This document shows positions 1 through 5,757 of a stretch of DNA of 6,655 nt, one piece after another. Location: assembly GCA_000746705.1 (NCBI GenBank), contig JOTC01000030.1, positions 1 through 6,655 on the forward strand, read 5' to 3'. Position 1 is the stretch's first letter; the number at the start of each line of letters is the position of its first letter. Position numbers and translations under genes: made by a program. Origin of the DNA: Marine Group I thaumarchaeote SCGC AAA799-O18 (GTDB taxonomy: Archaea > Thermoproteota > Nitrososphaeria > Nitrososphaerales > Nitrosopumilaceae). The notes below the pieces were generated by a model, which saw only the letters and a program-made list of their open reading frames with translations, was not told the origin of the DNA and made no database searches.

Positions 1-1182
1 ACACCAAATCTTGATTTATTAACAAGAAATGGTACGATGGGAGAAGTTATCTCTGTAGGAAAAGGAATAGCGCCTGAATCTGATATAGCCGTTTTTAATA
101 TGCTTGGATACAAATTTAAGCATGATGATTATGTTGGTAGAGGAGTTGTTGAAGCAATAGGTATTGGTATTGACTTCAAGGATGGTGATTTGGCACTAAG
201 AGGTAATTTTGCTACATTAAACAATGATGGAGTAATTATAGACAGAAGAGCTGGCAGAAAGATTGAAAAACATGATGCTGAATCAATTGGAAAAGAGATT
301 GAAGAGAAACTAGAATTCTCAGATCAAAATACATCAGTAATAGTTGCTCCAACTATAGATCACAGACTTGTTATTAGAATCAGAAGTAATGTACATCTTT
401 CATCAAATATCACTAATTCGGATCCTGCTTATGTAAGAGTTGCAGGAATGGGAATAGCAAAAGCAGTAGCTGATTTCATGAAAATTGAAAAATGTCTACC
501 GCTAGATGAGGAACCTAATTCCAAAGTAACAGCTGATTTAGTAAATGAGTTTACAGAGAGTTCTTTGAATATAATGAAGAGAAGTAAAGTAAATGAACGA
601 AGAAGAAAAGATGGCAAAAAATTACTCAACAGCATTCTATTGCGTGATGCGGGAAATAGATTTCCAAAAGTTACTCCAATTAACGATTTACACTCGTTGA
701 AATTTTCCTGTATAGTTGATATGCCGGTTGAAATTGGTATTTCAGAAATTTTGAAAATGAAGGCATATAGTGCTGGAGGATTAACTGATTATGAGAAAAA
801 AGCTCAGGTGGCTGCAAAAGCATTGGATGAACAAAATGCTATTTATGTTCATTTGAAGGGACCAGATGAATTCGGTCATGATGGAGACGCACATGGCAAA
901 ATGAAAAATATTGAAGAGATAGATAAGAGGTTTTTTGGAACATTATTGGATAATATAGACACATCAAAAGATACTGTGATTATTTCAGCAGATCATTCTA
1001 CGCCATGTATTAAAAGAGGACACAGTGATGATCCTGTTCCCTTGTTAATCTCAGGAGATATGGTACCGAATGATAACTCGCAACGTTTTACGGAGAAGGA
1101 AGCAAAAAGGGGAAAAATAGGACTAGTTGAAGGAGTACAAGTAGTTAAAACTGGAATTGATATAATTAAATCACAAAAGTAA
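1..1182 (+). CDS. apgM: 2,3-bisphosphoglycerate-independent phosphoglycerate mutase, archaeal type (5'-partial)
   Basis: Interconverts 3-phosphoglycerate and 2-phosphoglycerate in cytoplasmic glycolysis/gluconeogenesis. The frame is open from base 1 ([12 protein letters not shown], a typical early apgM motif), so the ATG at 37 is internal and the true start lies outside the window; by family comparison roughly 30 residues are missing. 393 residues are visible. Alkaline-phosphatase-superfamily hallmarks are present: the nucleophile region GIAPESDIA (Ser codon at 79-81), the metal-binding stretch [15 protein letters not shown] (codons from about 856), and ADHSTP followed by HSDDPVP (codons about 988-1041). 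These belong to the archaeal ApgM family rather than bacterial GpmI. The stop TAA at 1180-1182 is followed by T-tracts and lies inside the end of the convergent DUF309 gene. Apart from the window cut the gene looks intact. Confidence 0.93.
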   Translation, partial: TPNLDLLTRNGTMGEVISVGKGIAPESDIAVFNMLGYKFKHDDYVGRGVVEAIGIGIDFKDGDLALRGNFATLNNDGVIIDRRAGRKIEKHDAESIGKEIEEKLEFSDQNTSVIVAPTIDHRLVIRIRSNVHLSSNITNSDPAYVRVAGMGIAKAVADFMKIEKCLPLDEEPNSKVTADLVNEFTESSLNIMKRSKVNERRRKDGKKLLNSILLRDAGNRFPKVTPINDLHSLKFSCIVDMPVEIGISEILKMKAYSAGGLTDYEKKAQVAAKALDEQNAIYVHLKGPDEFGHDGDAHGKMKNIEEIDKRFFGTLLDNIDTSKDTVIISADHSTPCIKRGHSDDPVPLLISGDMVPNDNSQRFTEKEAKRGKIGLVEGVQVVKTGIDIIKSQK

Positions 1183-1726
1183 CGATTTCTTTTTTATCTA
1201 ATATTTCAATTATTTTTTGTTTAATCGAATCAATATTAACATCATGATATTCACCAGTTTTATCATGTAATTTTTTTAATGCGCGGTTCAACACTGAAAG
1301 ACATATTTCGTTTTCGTATTTCTGATAATGCACAAGGGCTGCGGCGACAAGTATTATTCCTTGAATTAGCTCTTTTTCATCACCAATACACTGTTTCCAT
1401 GCACCCTCTAAGGCTTCGTGACTTTCCCAAAATCTTTCATTATTAAAATAAAAAATTCCATCCTTAATTGACTGGTTTTTTTCAATTTGCTCCTCAATAA
1501 TATGTCTAGAATGATCAACTTTTCCAATTGGAAGTAACTTTTCCAGTAATAGTTCAAGATTATTTTTAGGAATGGAAATATCTAGCTCGATAAATTTGCT
1601 TGATACCCTACAATCACGAATGGTTAAATTCATTCCGTAAGATAAATCTCGTGCATTAGAACGGATGGTTTCTGCGTCCTTTGGACTATAATCAGAATTT
1701 TTCAAGTGAATCATAAATCTATCCAT
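1166..1726 (-). CDS. DUF309 domain protein with extra N-terminal domain, function unknown
   Basis: A 186-residue protein. Residues about 88-155 match the DUF309 pattern: GIFYFNNERFWESHEALEGAW (Phe-Asn then W100, H103-E104, L106-E107, W110), then the helix QGIILVAAALVH (122-133) and a Leu-rich helix. DUF309 is a small helical domain of unknown biochemistry in bacteria and archaea. Residues 1-80 are not part of DUF309 and are not recognised; they alternate hydrophobic strands with helices and could be a small alpha/beta domain. No signal peptide or membrane segment is seen. The frame stays open to 2002, but that extension runs antisense through rps24e, so ATG 1726 was chosen; ATG 1714 is an alternative. 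A TATA-like AAATTTAAG sits about 26 nt upstream, which suits a leaderless start at 1726. The gene converges on apgM with a 17-nt 3' overlap and diverges from rps24e. Confidence 0.8.
   Translation of the reverse strand: MDRFMIHLKNSDYSPKDAETIRSNARDLSYGMNLTIRDCRVSSKFIELDISIPKNNLELLLEKLLPIGKVDHSRHIIEEQIEKNQSIKDGIFYFNNERFWESHEALEGAWKQCIGDEKELIQGIILVAAALVHYQKYENEICLSVLNRALKKLHDKTGEYHDVNIDSIKQKIIEILDKKEIVTFVI
1190..1218 (+). terminator. T-tracts downstream of apgM
   Basis: Two T6 runs (1190-1195 and 1213-1218) follow the apgM stop on its coding strand, with no strong hairpin. Archaeal RNA polymerase can terminate at U-tracts alone, so this is a plausible terminator. It lies inside the 3' end of the opposing DUF309 gene, where the same bases encode Lys- and Ile-rich residues, so the T-richness may be partly coincidental. 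Confidence 0.35.
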
Positions 1727-1747
1727 GATTTTTTTATTACATGATTT

Positions 1748-1756
1748 CTTAAATTT
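1748..1756 (-). promoter_or_regulatory. Candidate TATA box for the DUF309 gene
   Basis: On the minus strand, AAATTTAAG is centred about 26 nt upstream of the ATG at 1726, the spacing expected if transcription starts at or next to the start codon. The match to the archaeal TTTAWATA consensus is partial and the region is AT-rich, so chance is possible. Confidence 0.3.
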
Positions 1757-1770
1757 GTTAGTAATTTGTT

Positions 1771-1782
1771 GAAGATTTATAT
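1771..1782 (+). promoter_or_regulatory. BRE/TATA promoter of rps24e-rps27ae
   Basis: A purine-rich GAAGA (1771-1775, BRE position) is followed by TTTATAT (1776-1782), close to the archaeal TATA consensus. Its centre at 1779 is 27 nt upstream of the ATG at 1806, so the transcript is predicted to be leaderless or nearly so. This supports ATG 1806 over TTG 1800 or ATG 1812 as the S24e start. Confidence 0.55.
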
Positions 1783-1805
1783 GAAATACTCGAAGGAATT
1801 TGAAT

Positions 1806-2183
1806 ATGTCTATGATTACAACATTAAGTGATGAAAATAACTCATTTTTGTCTAGGCGGGAAATTACTTGTGATTTTAAAGGATTAGGTGGAAAACTGAA
1901 AAAGCTAGAAGCCATAGACATGATTACTAAGGAATTCAAATTGGATGGAAAGTTTGTTATTCCGATTAAATTACAAAACCATACTGGGCTGTCAAAAACC
2001 ACTGGTATTTTTTATGTTTATGATGATGAGTCATTAGCAAAAAAACATGTTAATCCTGTAATTTTTACTCGTTTGGATAAAGCTAAAACTAACAATGAAA
2101 AGAAAGAGGAAGTGAAAGCTGATGATAAAGAAAAGAAAGAGGAAGTGAAAGCTGATGATAAAGAAAGAGGAAGTGAAAGCTGA
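1806..2183 (+). CDS. rps24e: 30S ribosomal protein S24e, C-terminal tail truncated by frameshift
   Basis: Small-subunit ribosomal protein of archaea and eukaryotes. The first about 97 residues are a complete S24e core: an N-terminal strand with LSRREITCDFKG, the Ile-Pro-Ile strand FVIPIKLQNHTGLSKTTG, then FYVYDD and a helix ending VIFTRLDKAK. After it comes a charged tail of 11-residue repeats EKKEEVKADDK. The third repeat lacks 5 nt, shifting the frame into ERGSES and a TGA at 2181-2183, giving 125 residues. With a full-length third repeat the frame would run through all five repeats and end at TAA 2293-2295 (about 164 residues), overlapping the rps27ae ATG as TAATG. That near-perfect junction is strong evidence that the longer form is ancestral. 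ATG 1806 was chosen for its promoter spacing. The folded core is unaffected, so the protein may still work; a sequencing or assembly error is also possible. Likely cotranscribed with rps27ae. Confidence 0.9.
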   Translation: MSMITTLSDENNSFLSRREITCDFKGLGGKLKKLEAIDMITKEFKLDGKFVIPIKLQNHTGLSKTTGIFYVYDDESLAKKHVNPVIFTRLDKAKTNNEKKEEVKADDKEKKEEVKADDKERGSES

Positions 2184-2256
2184 TGATAAAGAAAAGAAAG
2201 AGGAAGTGAAAGCTGATGATAAAGAAAAGAAAGAGGAAGTGAAAGCTGATGATAAA
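2097..2256 (+). repeat. Five-copy 33-bp tandem repeat encoding EKKEEVKADDK
   Basis: Units at 2097-2129, 2130-2162, 2163-2190, 2191-2223 and 2224-2256. Four units are 33 nt and identical base for base; the third is 28 nt, identical except for a 5-nt loss within its leading purine run. A length divisible by three keeps the reading frame, so copy number can change harmlessly, but the 5-nt loss shifts it. Exact identity, including synonymous positions, points to recent duplication or ongoing homogenisation rather than old divergence. The repeat forms the acidic/basic tail of S24e. Read one base out of frame, each unit contains consecutive stop codons TGA TGA TAA. Confidence 0.95.
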
Positions 2257-2294
2257 TTAATTGAAGGAAAAAAAGATGAGAGTGAAGGCAATTA

Positions 2295-2465
2295 ATGGCT
2301 GGAAAAAAAGGCACAAGTCCAAGTGTTTACAAGTATTACAAAATAGATGGTGAAAAGGCGACTAAAACACATAAGATTTGCTCACGTTGTGGTAAGGGTG
2401 TTTTCATGTCAGAACATAAAGGCAGAAGAACTTGTGGGAAATGCGGTTTGACAGAATTTTCCTAG
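2295..2465 (+). CDS. rps27ae: 30S ribosomal protein S27ae (zinc-binding)
   Basis: A 56-residue small-subunit ribosomal protein starting MAGKKGTSPSVYKYYKI and ending CGLTEFS. It has the family's four-cysteine zinc ribbon, CSRC then CGKC, with the usual VYKYYKIDG lead-in and basic HKGRRTCGKCG loop. The archaeal form lacks the N-terminal ubiquitin of the eukaryotic fusion. Length is normal for archaea. The ATG overlaps what would be the stop of full-length rps24e (TAATG at 2293-2297), so translation was probably coupled to S24e; with the frameshifted S24e, ribosomes stop 112 nt earlier. A GAAGG at 2284-2288 could act as a weak ribosome binding site. The stop TAG (2463-2465) shares the palindrome CTAG with the stop of the convergent HExxH gene. 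Confidence 0.93.
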   Translation: MAGKKGTSPSVYKYYKIDGEKATKTHKICSRCGKGVFMSEHKGRRTCGKCGLTEFS

Positions 2466-3169
2466 TACAATCTTTTTTTTCTTAACTTCGAACCTTTTAA
2501 TTCAAAACTTTCGATTTTTGACATTAGGTTTGATTTTAATTGTATTTTTGAAATTAAATCAGTTGATAACTTTGTAACGTTGGTATCTAAAGCAATCTTT
2601 GTTGTTGGTAGATTTCTTTCAATCCAAAATTTTATCACTTTATCCTCAAGTTTATAATCTCTGAATCCAGATGGGAATTTTTTTGTTATATGTAAAAGTA
2701 ATGTCTTATCATTGAATACCGCACGTGGCTCAAATAATCTTTCATTATCTGCATAAACATTTTCAAAGAGATTGGATGAGATTTCATCGGAAAGTAATTC
2801 CATTTTAGAAATTTTACGCATCAATTCTAAATAATGCAAAAATTCATGTGCTAAAATAGCATGTATTGTCCCCTTCAGACCATATGCTACTAATGGAGCA
2901 GATATTTGAATAACAACTTGGAAAGCATTTTCAGTAGCAATTGGAATAGTTCTTGCAAATAATATACCATACTCAAAGGAGCCTACATTTGATGAAGATA
3001 GTACTATAGATGGCTCAACATATGCTGCGGGAAAACTCACACCTGAAGCTTTTTCTAATCTATTAATTCCAGAAACTACTATGGGAAATCGTTTGACTAT
3101 CAAAGCATATTCTTTTTCTGGCAAGATTCCATTCTGAAATGCCTCCTTAACTTTCACCAAGGGATTCAT
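2462..3169 (-). CDS. Uncharacterised protein with HExxH zincin-like motif (putative metallopeptidase)
   Basis: A 235-residue protein I cannot assign to a named family. The clearest signal is AHEFLHYLELM (107-117), in a predicted helix of the form hxHExxHhhE that fits the zinc-binding helix of zincin metallopeptidases: H108, E109 and H112 would bind zinc and activate water. Candidates for a third ligand are E115, E124, E129, D141 and E147, the last in NERLFEPRAVF. A hydrophobic stretch (84-105) precedes the motif but is broken by charged and polar residues and does not look like a membrane segment. There is no signal peptide, so it is probably cytoplasmic. The C-terminus is very basic (KGSKLRKKRLY). 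ATG 3169 is preferred over TTG 3175. It lies 53 nt after pus10 on the same strand, beyond a probable terminator, and converges on rps27ae with a shared CTAG stop. Peptidase activity is inference from one motif. Confidence 0.75.
   Translation of the reverse strand: MNPLVKVKEAFQNGILPEKEYALIVKRFPIVVSGINRLEKASGVSFPAAYVEPSIVLSSSNVGSFEYGILFARTIPIATENAFQVVIQISAPLVAYGLKGTIHAILAHEFLHYLELMRKISKMELLSDEISSNLFENVYADNERLFEPRAVFNDKTLLLHITKKFPSGFRDYKLEDKVIKFWIERNLPTTKIALDTNVTKLSTDLISKIQLKSNLMSKIESFELKGSKLRKKRLY
2473..2480 (+). terminator. T8 tract terminating the rps24e-rps27ae transcript
   Basis: An uninterrupted run of eight T residues begins 8 nt after the rps27ae stop on its coding strand. No hairpin is obvious; archaeal termination mainly needs the U-tract. 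It overlaps the last codons of the opposing gene, where it reads as the Lys/Arg-rich C-terminus. Confidence 0.5.
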
Positions 3170-3193
3170 TAACAATAACCACTTTTTAATTAC

Positions 3194-3222
3194 AAAAAAT
3201 GTTAATCTTGGTAGTTGATTAA
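3194..3222 (-). terminator. Hairpin plus T6 terminator after pus10
   Basis: On the minus strand, directly after the pus10 stop, TTAATC (3222-3217) pairs perfectly with GATTAA (3207-3202) around a 9-nt loop. After two further bases a T6 run follows (3199-3194). The short AT-rich stem is weak, but its placement between stop codon and T-run suits a terminator. It implies that the downstream HExxH gene may have its own promoter. Confidence 0.5.
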
Positions 3223-4398
3223 TTATTTTGACAAGGTTATTTGATTAATGTCAAATTTTTTACAAAAACACTCCACACTTAATATCTCACTGATATTTGG
3301 GACAACATTATTTCCCTCAACAAAACGTTTTATCGGCAATCCACCGTCGGCATCTATATTAATTGTATGTGAATGTAGAGAATTTTTCTTATATCTTAAT
3401 TTATAAATTGTTTTTTTGATTTGCTTTCCACGTTTATCGATAAGTGTTATTGATATGTTTTCGAGTTGTTTCAACTTTTTCAGTTTATCAGAAGGAACAC
3501 TTTTTTTTGTTATAATTGAAATTGTAATTTTAGAACGGAACGGAATAGATCCTTGAGGTATATGATCTATTGTTCTTAGACCGTTAATAGTAATTCCATC
3601 AAAAACAGATTTTTTTGATAGCTTAACATTTTGTCGTTTTGGTGAAAGTAGTTTTGCAAAAAAAGGTCTACCTTTACCTTTAACAAGGCTTGTTTTATCC
3701 TCTCCACCTATCCATGTAAATTTGACTTGATCCGTCCCAAATTTTTCATAAAGAAATTGAGATATCTTACCTTCTACGCTGTCAAAGTGAGTTATCCCAT
3801 GATTGTCACAAAAAATACATCCAGTTCCTTTGCAATCTTGACATGATTCTTGTTTTTGAGATATGCCTCTCTTATTTTTGAGATATCTGCCATACAAAAA
3901 AACTGACTTTGTTTTCACTTCACATTTCTCAGTTCTAAAATTCATTGTAAATGTGATATCAGGTAAAAGATGAACGAGATTACTCTTTGTTTTTTTAGAT
4001 AACCTTTTTCCAAACTCTCTTGTAATTTCCGTTTTTATACCATCAGCACCTCTAAGGCGAAACTTTGAACGTATTTTATCATCTTTCTCAACAAGAGAAC
4101 GCTTTAAGACTGCACCCACCAAAAATGATGAGAACACATATCCGGTTGATGCGTCTTGCATAATTTTTACATAAAAATCTGTTAGTGAGAATATATTTTT
4201 ACAAATGTAGCATTTTGTGATAGTTTTAAAATTTAACGAACGCTTAATTCTGTTACCCAGTCTACTTGTTGAAGAAAATCCTGTAAGTTTTATGAAAAAC
4301 CGTCCTAAGCAATTATCACAAAGTGTATACTCCTTAAGAATAGATTTTGACCTGAGTAAAATTTTGTCATATCCTTCAATCATACTATGTTTTTGCAT
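3223..4398 (-). CDS. pus10: tRNA pseudouridine synthase Pus10
   Basis: Archaeal Pus10 makes pseudouridine at tRNA positions 54 and 55 in the T-arm. The 391 residues fit the family. The N-terminal accessory region has two zinc-binding pairs, C27-x2-C30 (in LCDNCLGRFF) and C63-x2-C66. The linker carries a second cysteine cluster, CQDCKGTGCIFC (186-197), leading into SVEGKISQFL, as in other archaeal Pus10. The catalytic segment is WIGGEDKTSLVKGKGRPFF (229-247). D234 aligns with the catalytic Asp of the GRxD motif, but the preceding Arg is Gly here (GGED). A later RTIDHIPQGS and the C-terminal INIDADGGLPIKRFVEG (347-362) fit the conserved core and C-terminal motif. ATG 4398 is supported by a TATA-like box 26 nt upstream; ATG 4383 is an alternative. 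Downstream of srp54 with a 37-nt gap. Identity is firm; activity depends on whether the Arg loss is tolerated. Confidence 0.9.
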   Translation of the reverse strand: MQKHSMIEGYDKILLRSKSILKEYTLCDNCLGRFFIKLTGFSSTSRLGNRIKRSLNFKTITKCYICKNIFSLTDFYVKIMQDASTGYVFSSFLVGAVLKRSLVEKDDKIRSKFRLRGADGIKTEITREFGKRLSKKTKSNLVHLLPDITFTMNFRTEKCEVKTKSVFLYGRYLKNKRGISQKQESCQDCKGTGCIFCDNHGITHFDSVEGKISQFLYEKFGTDQVKFTWIGGEDKTSLVKGKGRPFFAKLLSPKRQNVKLSKKSVFDGITINGLRTIDHIPQGSIPFRSKITISIITKKSVPSDKLKKLKQLENISITLIDKRGKQIKKTIYKLRYKKNSLHSHTINIDADGGLPIKRFVEGNNVVPNISEILSVECFCKKFDINQITLSK

Positions 4399-4420
4399 AA
4401 AATACTAATCTTAATTCAAA

Positions 4421-4428
4421 ATAATAAA
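4421..4428 (-). promoter_or_regulatory. Candidate TATA box for pus10
   Basis: TTTATTAT on the minus strand is centred about 26 nt before the pus10 ATG at 4398, in the 37-nt gap after srp54. The spacing predicts a leaderless transcript starting at the first Met, so pus10 could be transcribed independently of dph6-srp54. AT-rich sequence makes chance matches likely. Confidence 0.38.
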
Positions 4429-4435
4429 CAAACGA

Positions 4436-5080
4436 TTAACCCATGCCAAGCTTACGAAGGAAACCTTGCATCTGTCTACCCTTGGATGCCTTCATCATGC
4501 TTTTTGAATTTTTGTAATTTTTCATTAATTCCTTAACGTCATGTTCAGGAAAACCGGATCCTCGTGCAATTCTCTTAACTCTAGATGCGTTAAGAAGATC
4601 TGGATCATCTTTCTCGTCTTTGTTCATACTTTGAATGATATACCTCCACTTGTCAACCTTCTCTTCCATTTGATCTATCTGATCTTCCTTTACCATACCT
4701 GACAACCCAGGCATACTCTCAAGTAGCCCTTGAAACGAACCAACTTTAGTTACCTCTTCAAGTTGGTAGTAGAAGTCCTCCATGTTCATCTTACCACTAG
4801 ATATTCGTTTCATTCGAACATCGTCAGATTCATTTTCTAATCTCTTAGCCAAGTCTAATACAGCTTGGATATCACCCATACCCAATAATCTACCAACAAA
4901 ACGGGTAGGAGAAAATATCTCCAAGTCATCTATACGCTCACCCGTACCGATATACATCACCTGAGCGCCAGTAGCTGCAGAAGCAGCTAATGCCCCTCCT
5001 CCTTTAGCTGAGCTATCAAGTTTAGTAATTATTATTCCCCCTACAGGAACTTGTGAAAGGCTTCTGCCTGAGCAAAACAC
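4436..5080 (-). CDS. srp54: SRP54, C-terminal part: end of GTPase domain plus M domain (frameshifted gene)
   Basis: Continuation of the signal recognition particle GTPase in the -1 frame relative to its N-terminal part. Homology begins at VPVGGIII (about 5050); the nominal GTG start at 5080 and first ten residues are out-of-frame sequence. It carries the G4 motif TKLD (19-22), the SAKGGGAL element, G5 YIGTGE (43-48), and DDLEIFSPTRFVGRLLGMGD linking to the M domain. The methionine-rich M domain (from about residue 85) has LESMPGLSGM, the basic RVKRIARGSGF helix that binds SRP RNA, and a C-terminus RQMQGFLRKLGMG. It binds signal peptides and 7S RNA. Joined to the upstream part the protein would be about 440 residues, normal for archaea. 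On its own this fragment has no plausible start, so either the break is an error or the gene needs frameshifting. Confidence 0.9.
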   Translation of the reverse strand: MFCSGRSLSQVPVGGIIITKLDSSAKGGGALAASAATGAQVMYIGTGERIDDLEIFSPTRFVGRLLGMGDIQAVLDLAKRLENESDDVRMKRISSGKMNMEDFYYQLEEVTKVGSFQGLLESMPGLSGMVKEDQIDQMEEKVDKWRYIIQSMNKDEKDDPDLLNASRVKRIARGSGFPEHDVKELMKNYKNSKSMMKASKGRQMQGFLRKLGMG

Positions 5081-5757
5081 TGTTGACCTATTGTACCATC
5101 TATAACCAATAAGGCTAGGTCAGGACTAGCAACTTTGTTGATTTGTTTCATTTCATCTAACAAATCTTTTTCCTGCTTATGACGTCCAGCCGTATCGATC
5201 AAAATTATGTCAAGGTTAGCATTTTTAAAATGTTTTAAACCATTCTCTACAATTTTAGGAGAGTCCTTGTTTTTTTCTTCTCCATAAACTTCAACGCCAG
5301 ATTTTTCACACATAGTACGCAGTTGAACCAAAGCGCCAGGTCTGAATGTATCGACACCGATTACACCTATTTGGTAACCCTGTTTTGACAAGAATTTTGC
5401 CAGTTTTGACGTTACAGTAGTTTTTCCACTACCCTGAATTCCCAGCAAAAGAACCTTGTTAATTTTTCCAGATTTGAAATGAAACTCTGTGTCATTACCT
5501 AACATTTTTGCAAGCTCGTCATATAATATTTTGACAATATGGTCTTTTCTTGATAGACCTGGTGGAGGTGTCTCATTTAGTGACCGACTCTCAATATTTT
5601 TTGTTATCTCAAATACTAGCTTGACATTAACGTCAGATTGTAGTAAAGAGCGTTGCACATCTTTTGATAACTCTTTGATAAGATCTTCATCTATGCCTGA
5701 AGAATTTACAATCTTTTTTATCGCTGCCCTCAGACTGGATTTTAGGTTATCTAGCAT
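5041..5757 (-). CDS. srp54: SRP54, N-terminal part: N domain plus GTPase motifs G1-G3 (frameshifted gene)
   Basis: N-terminal part of the signal recognition particle GTPase, which binds ribosome-nascent chains and delivers them to FtsY at the membrane. Residues 1-90 form the four-helix N domain, with the conserved LLQSDVNVKLV. The G domain follows: P-loop GIQGSGKTT (106-114), G2 region DTFRPGALVQL (136-146), G3 DTAGRH (188-193), and LLVIDGTIGQQ (217-226). After AEAFHK the frame runs into FL and a TAG (5043-5041), where homologs continue VPVGGI-TKLD; that continuation lies in the -1 frame from about 5050. The break removes G4, G5 and the whole M domain from this product, so alone it could not function. 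The ATG at 5757 lies inside the end of dph6 (11-nt overlap), indicating an operon with coupled translation. Confidence 0.92.
   Translation of the reverse strand: MLDNLKSSLRAAIKKIVNSSGIDEDLIKELSKDVQRSLLQSDVNVKLVFEITKNIESRSLNETPPPGLSRKDHIVKILYDELAKMLGNDTEFHFKSGKINKVLLLGIQGSGKTTVTSKLAKFLSKQGYQIGVIGVDTFRPGALVQLRTMCEKSGVEVYGEEKNKDSPKIVENGLKHFKNANLDIILIDTAGRHKQEKDLLDEMKQINKVASPDLALLVIDGTIGQQCFAQAEAFHKFL

Noticed and set aside
429..635. Minus-strand 68-residue frame inside apgM
   Set aside because: Serine/phenylalanine-rich shadow of a clearly coding, conserved plus-strand gene.
1781..1831. Short plus-strand frame starting ATG at 1781 upstream of rps24e, a possible leader peptide
   Set aside because: Its ATG overlaps the likely TATA box and lies upstream of the predicted transcription start near 1806, and it overlaps S24e out of frame.
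1727..2002. N-terminal extension of the DUF309 protein to 278 residues
   Set aside because: The added 92 residues run antisense through the S24e promoter and core; the ATG at 1726 has a suitable upstream TATA-like box and leaves a complete DUF309 protein.
2097..2256. CRISPR-like array because of regular identical 33-bp repeats
   Set aside because: Units are directly adjacent with no spacers, are in frame with S24e, and encode a charged peptide.
2018..2314. Minus-strand open frames of 98 and 85 residues with Leu/Ser/Phe-rich repeats across the S24e tail
   Set aside because: They are antisense translations of the 33-bp purine-rich repeats; the hydrophobic repeats come from reading the lysine/glutamate codons backwards, and both overlap strong ribosomal protein genes.
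5041..5060. Programmed -1 ribosomal frameshift in srp54 as the primary explanation
   Set aside because: No canonical slippery heptamer or clear downstream pseudoknot is visible, and the product would apparently lack one residue relative to homologs; kept only as an alternative to error or mutation.
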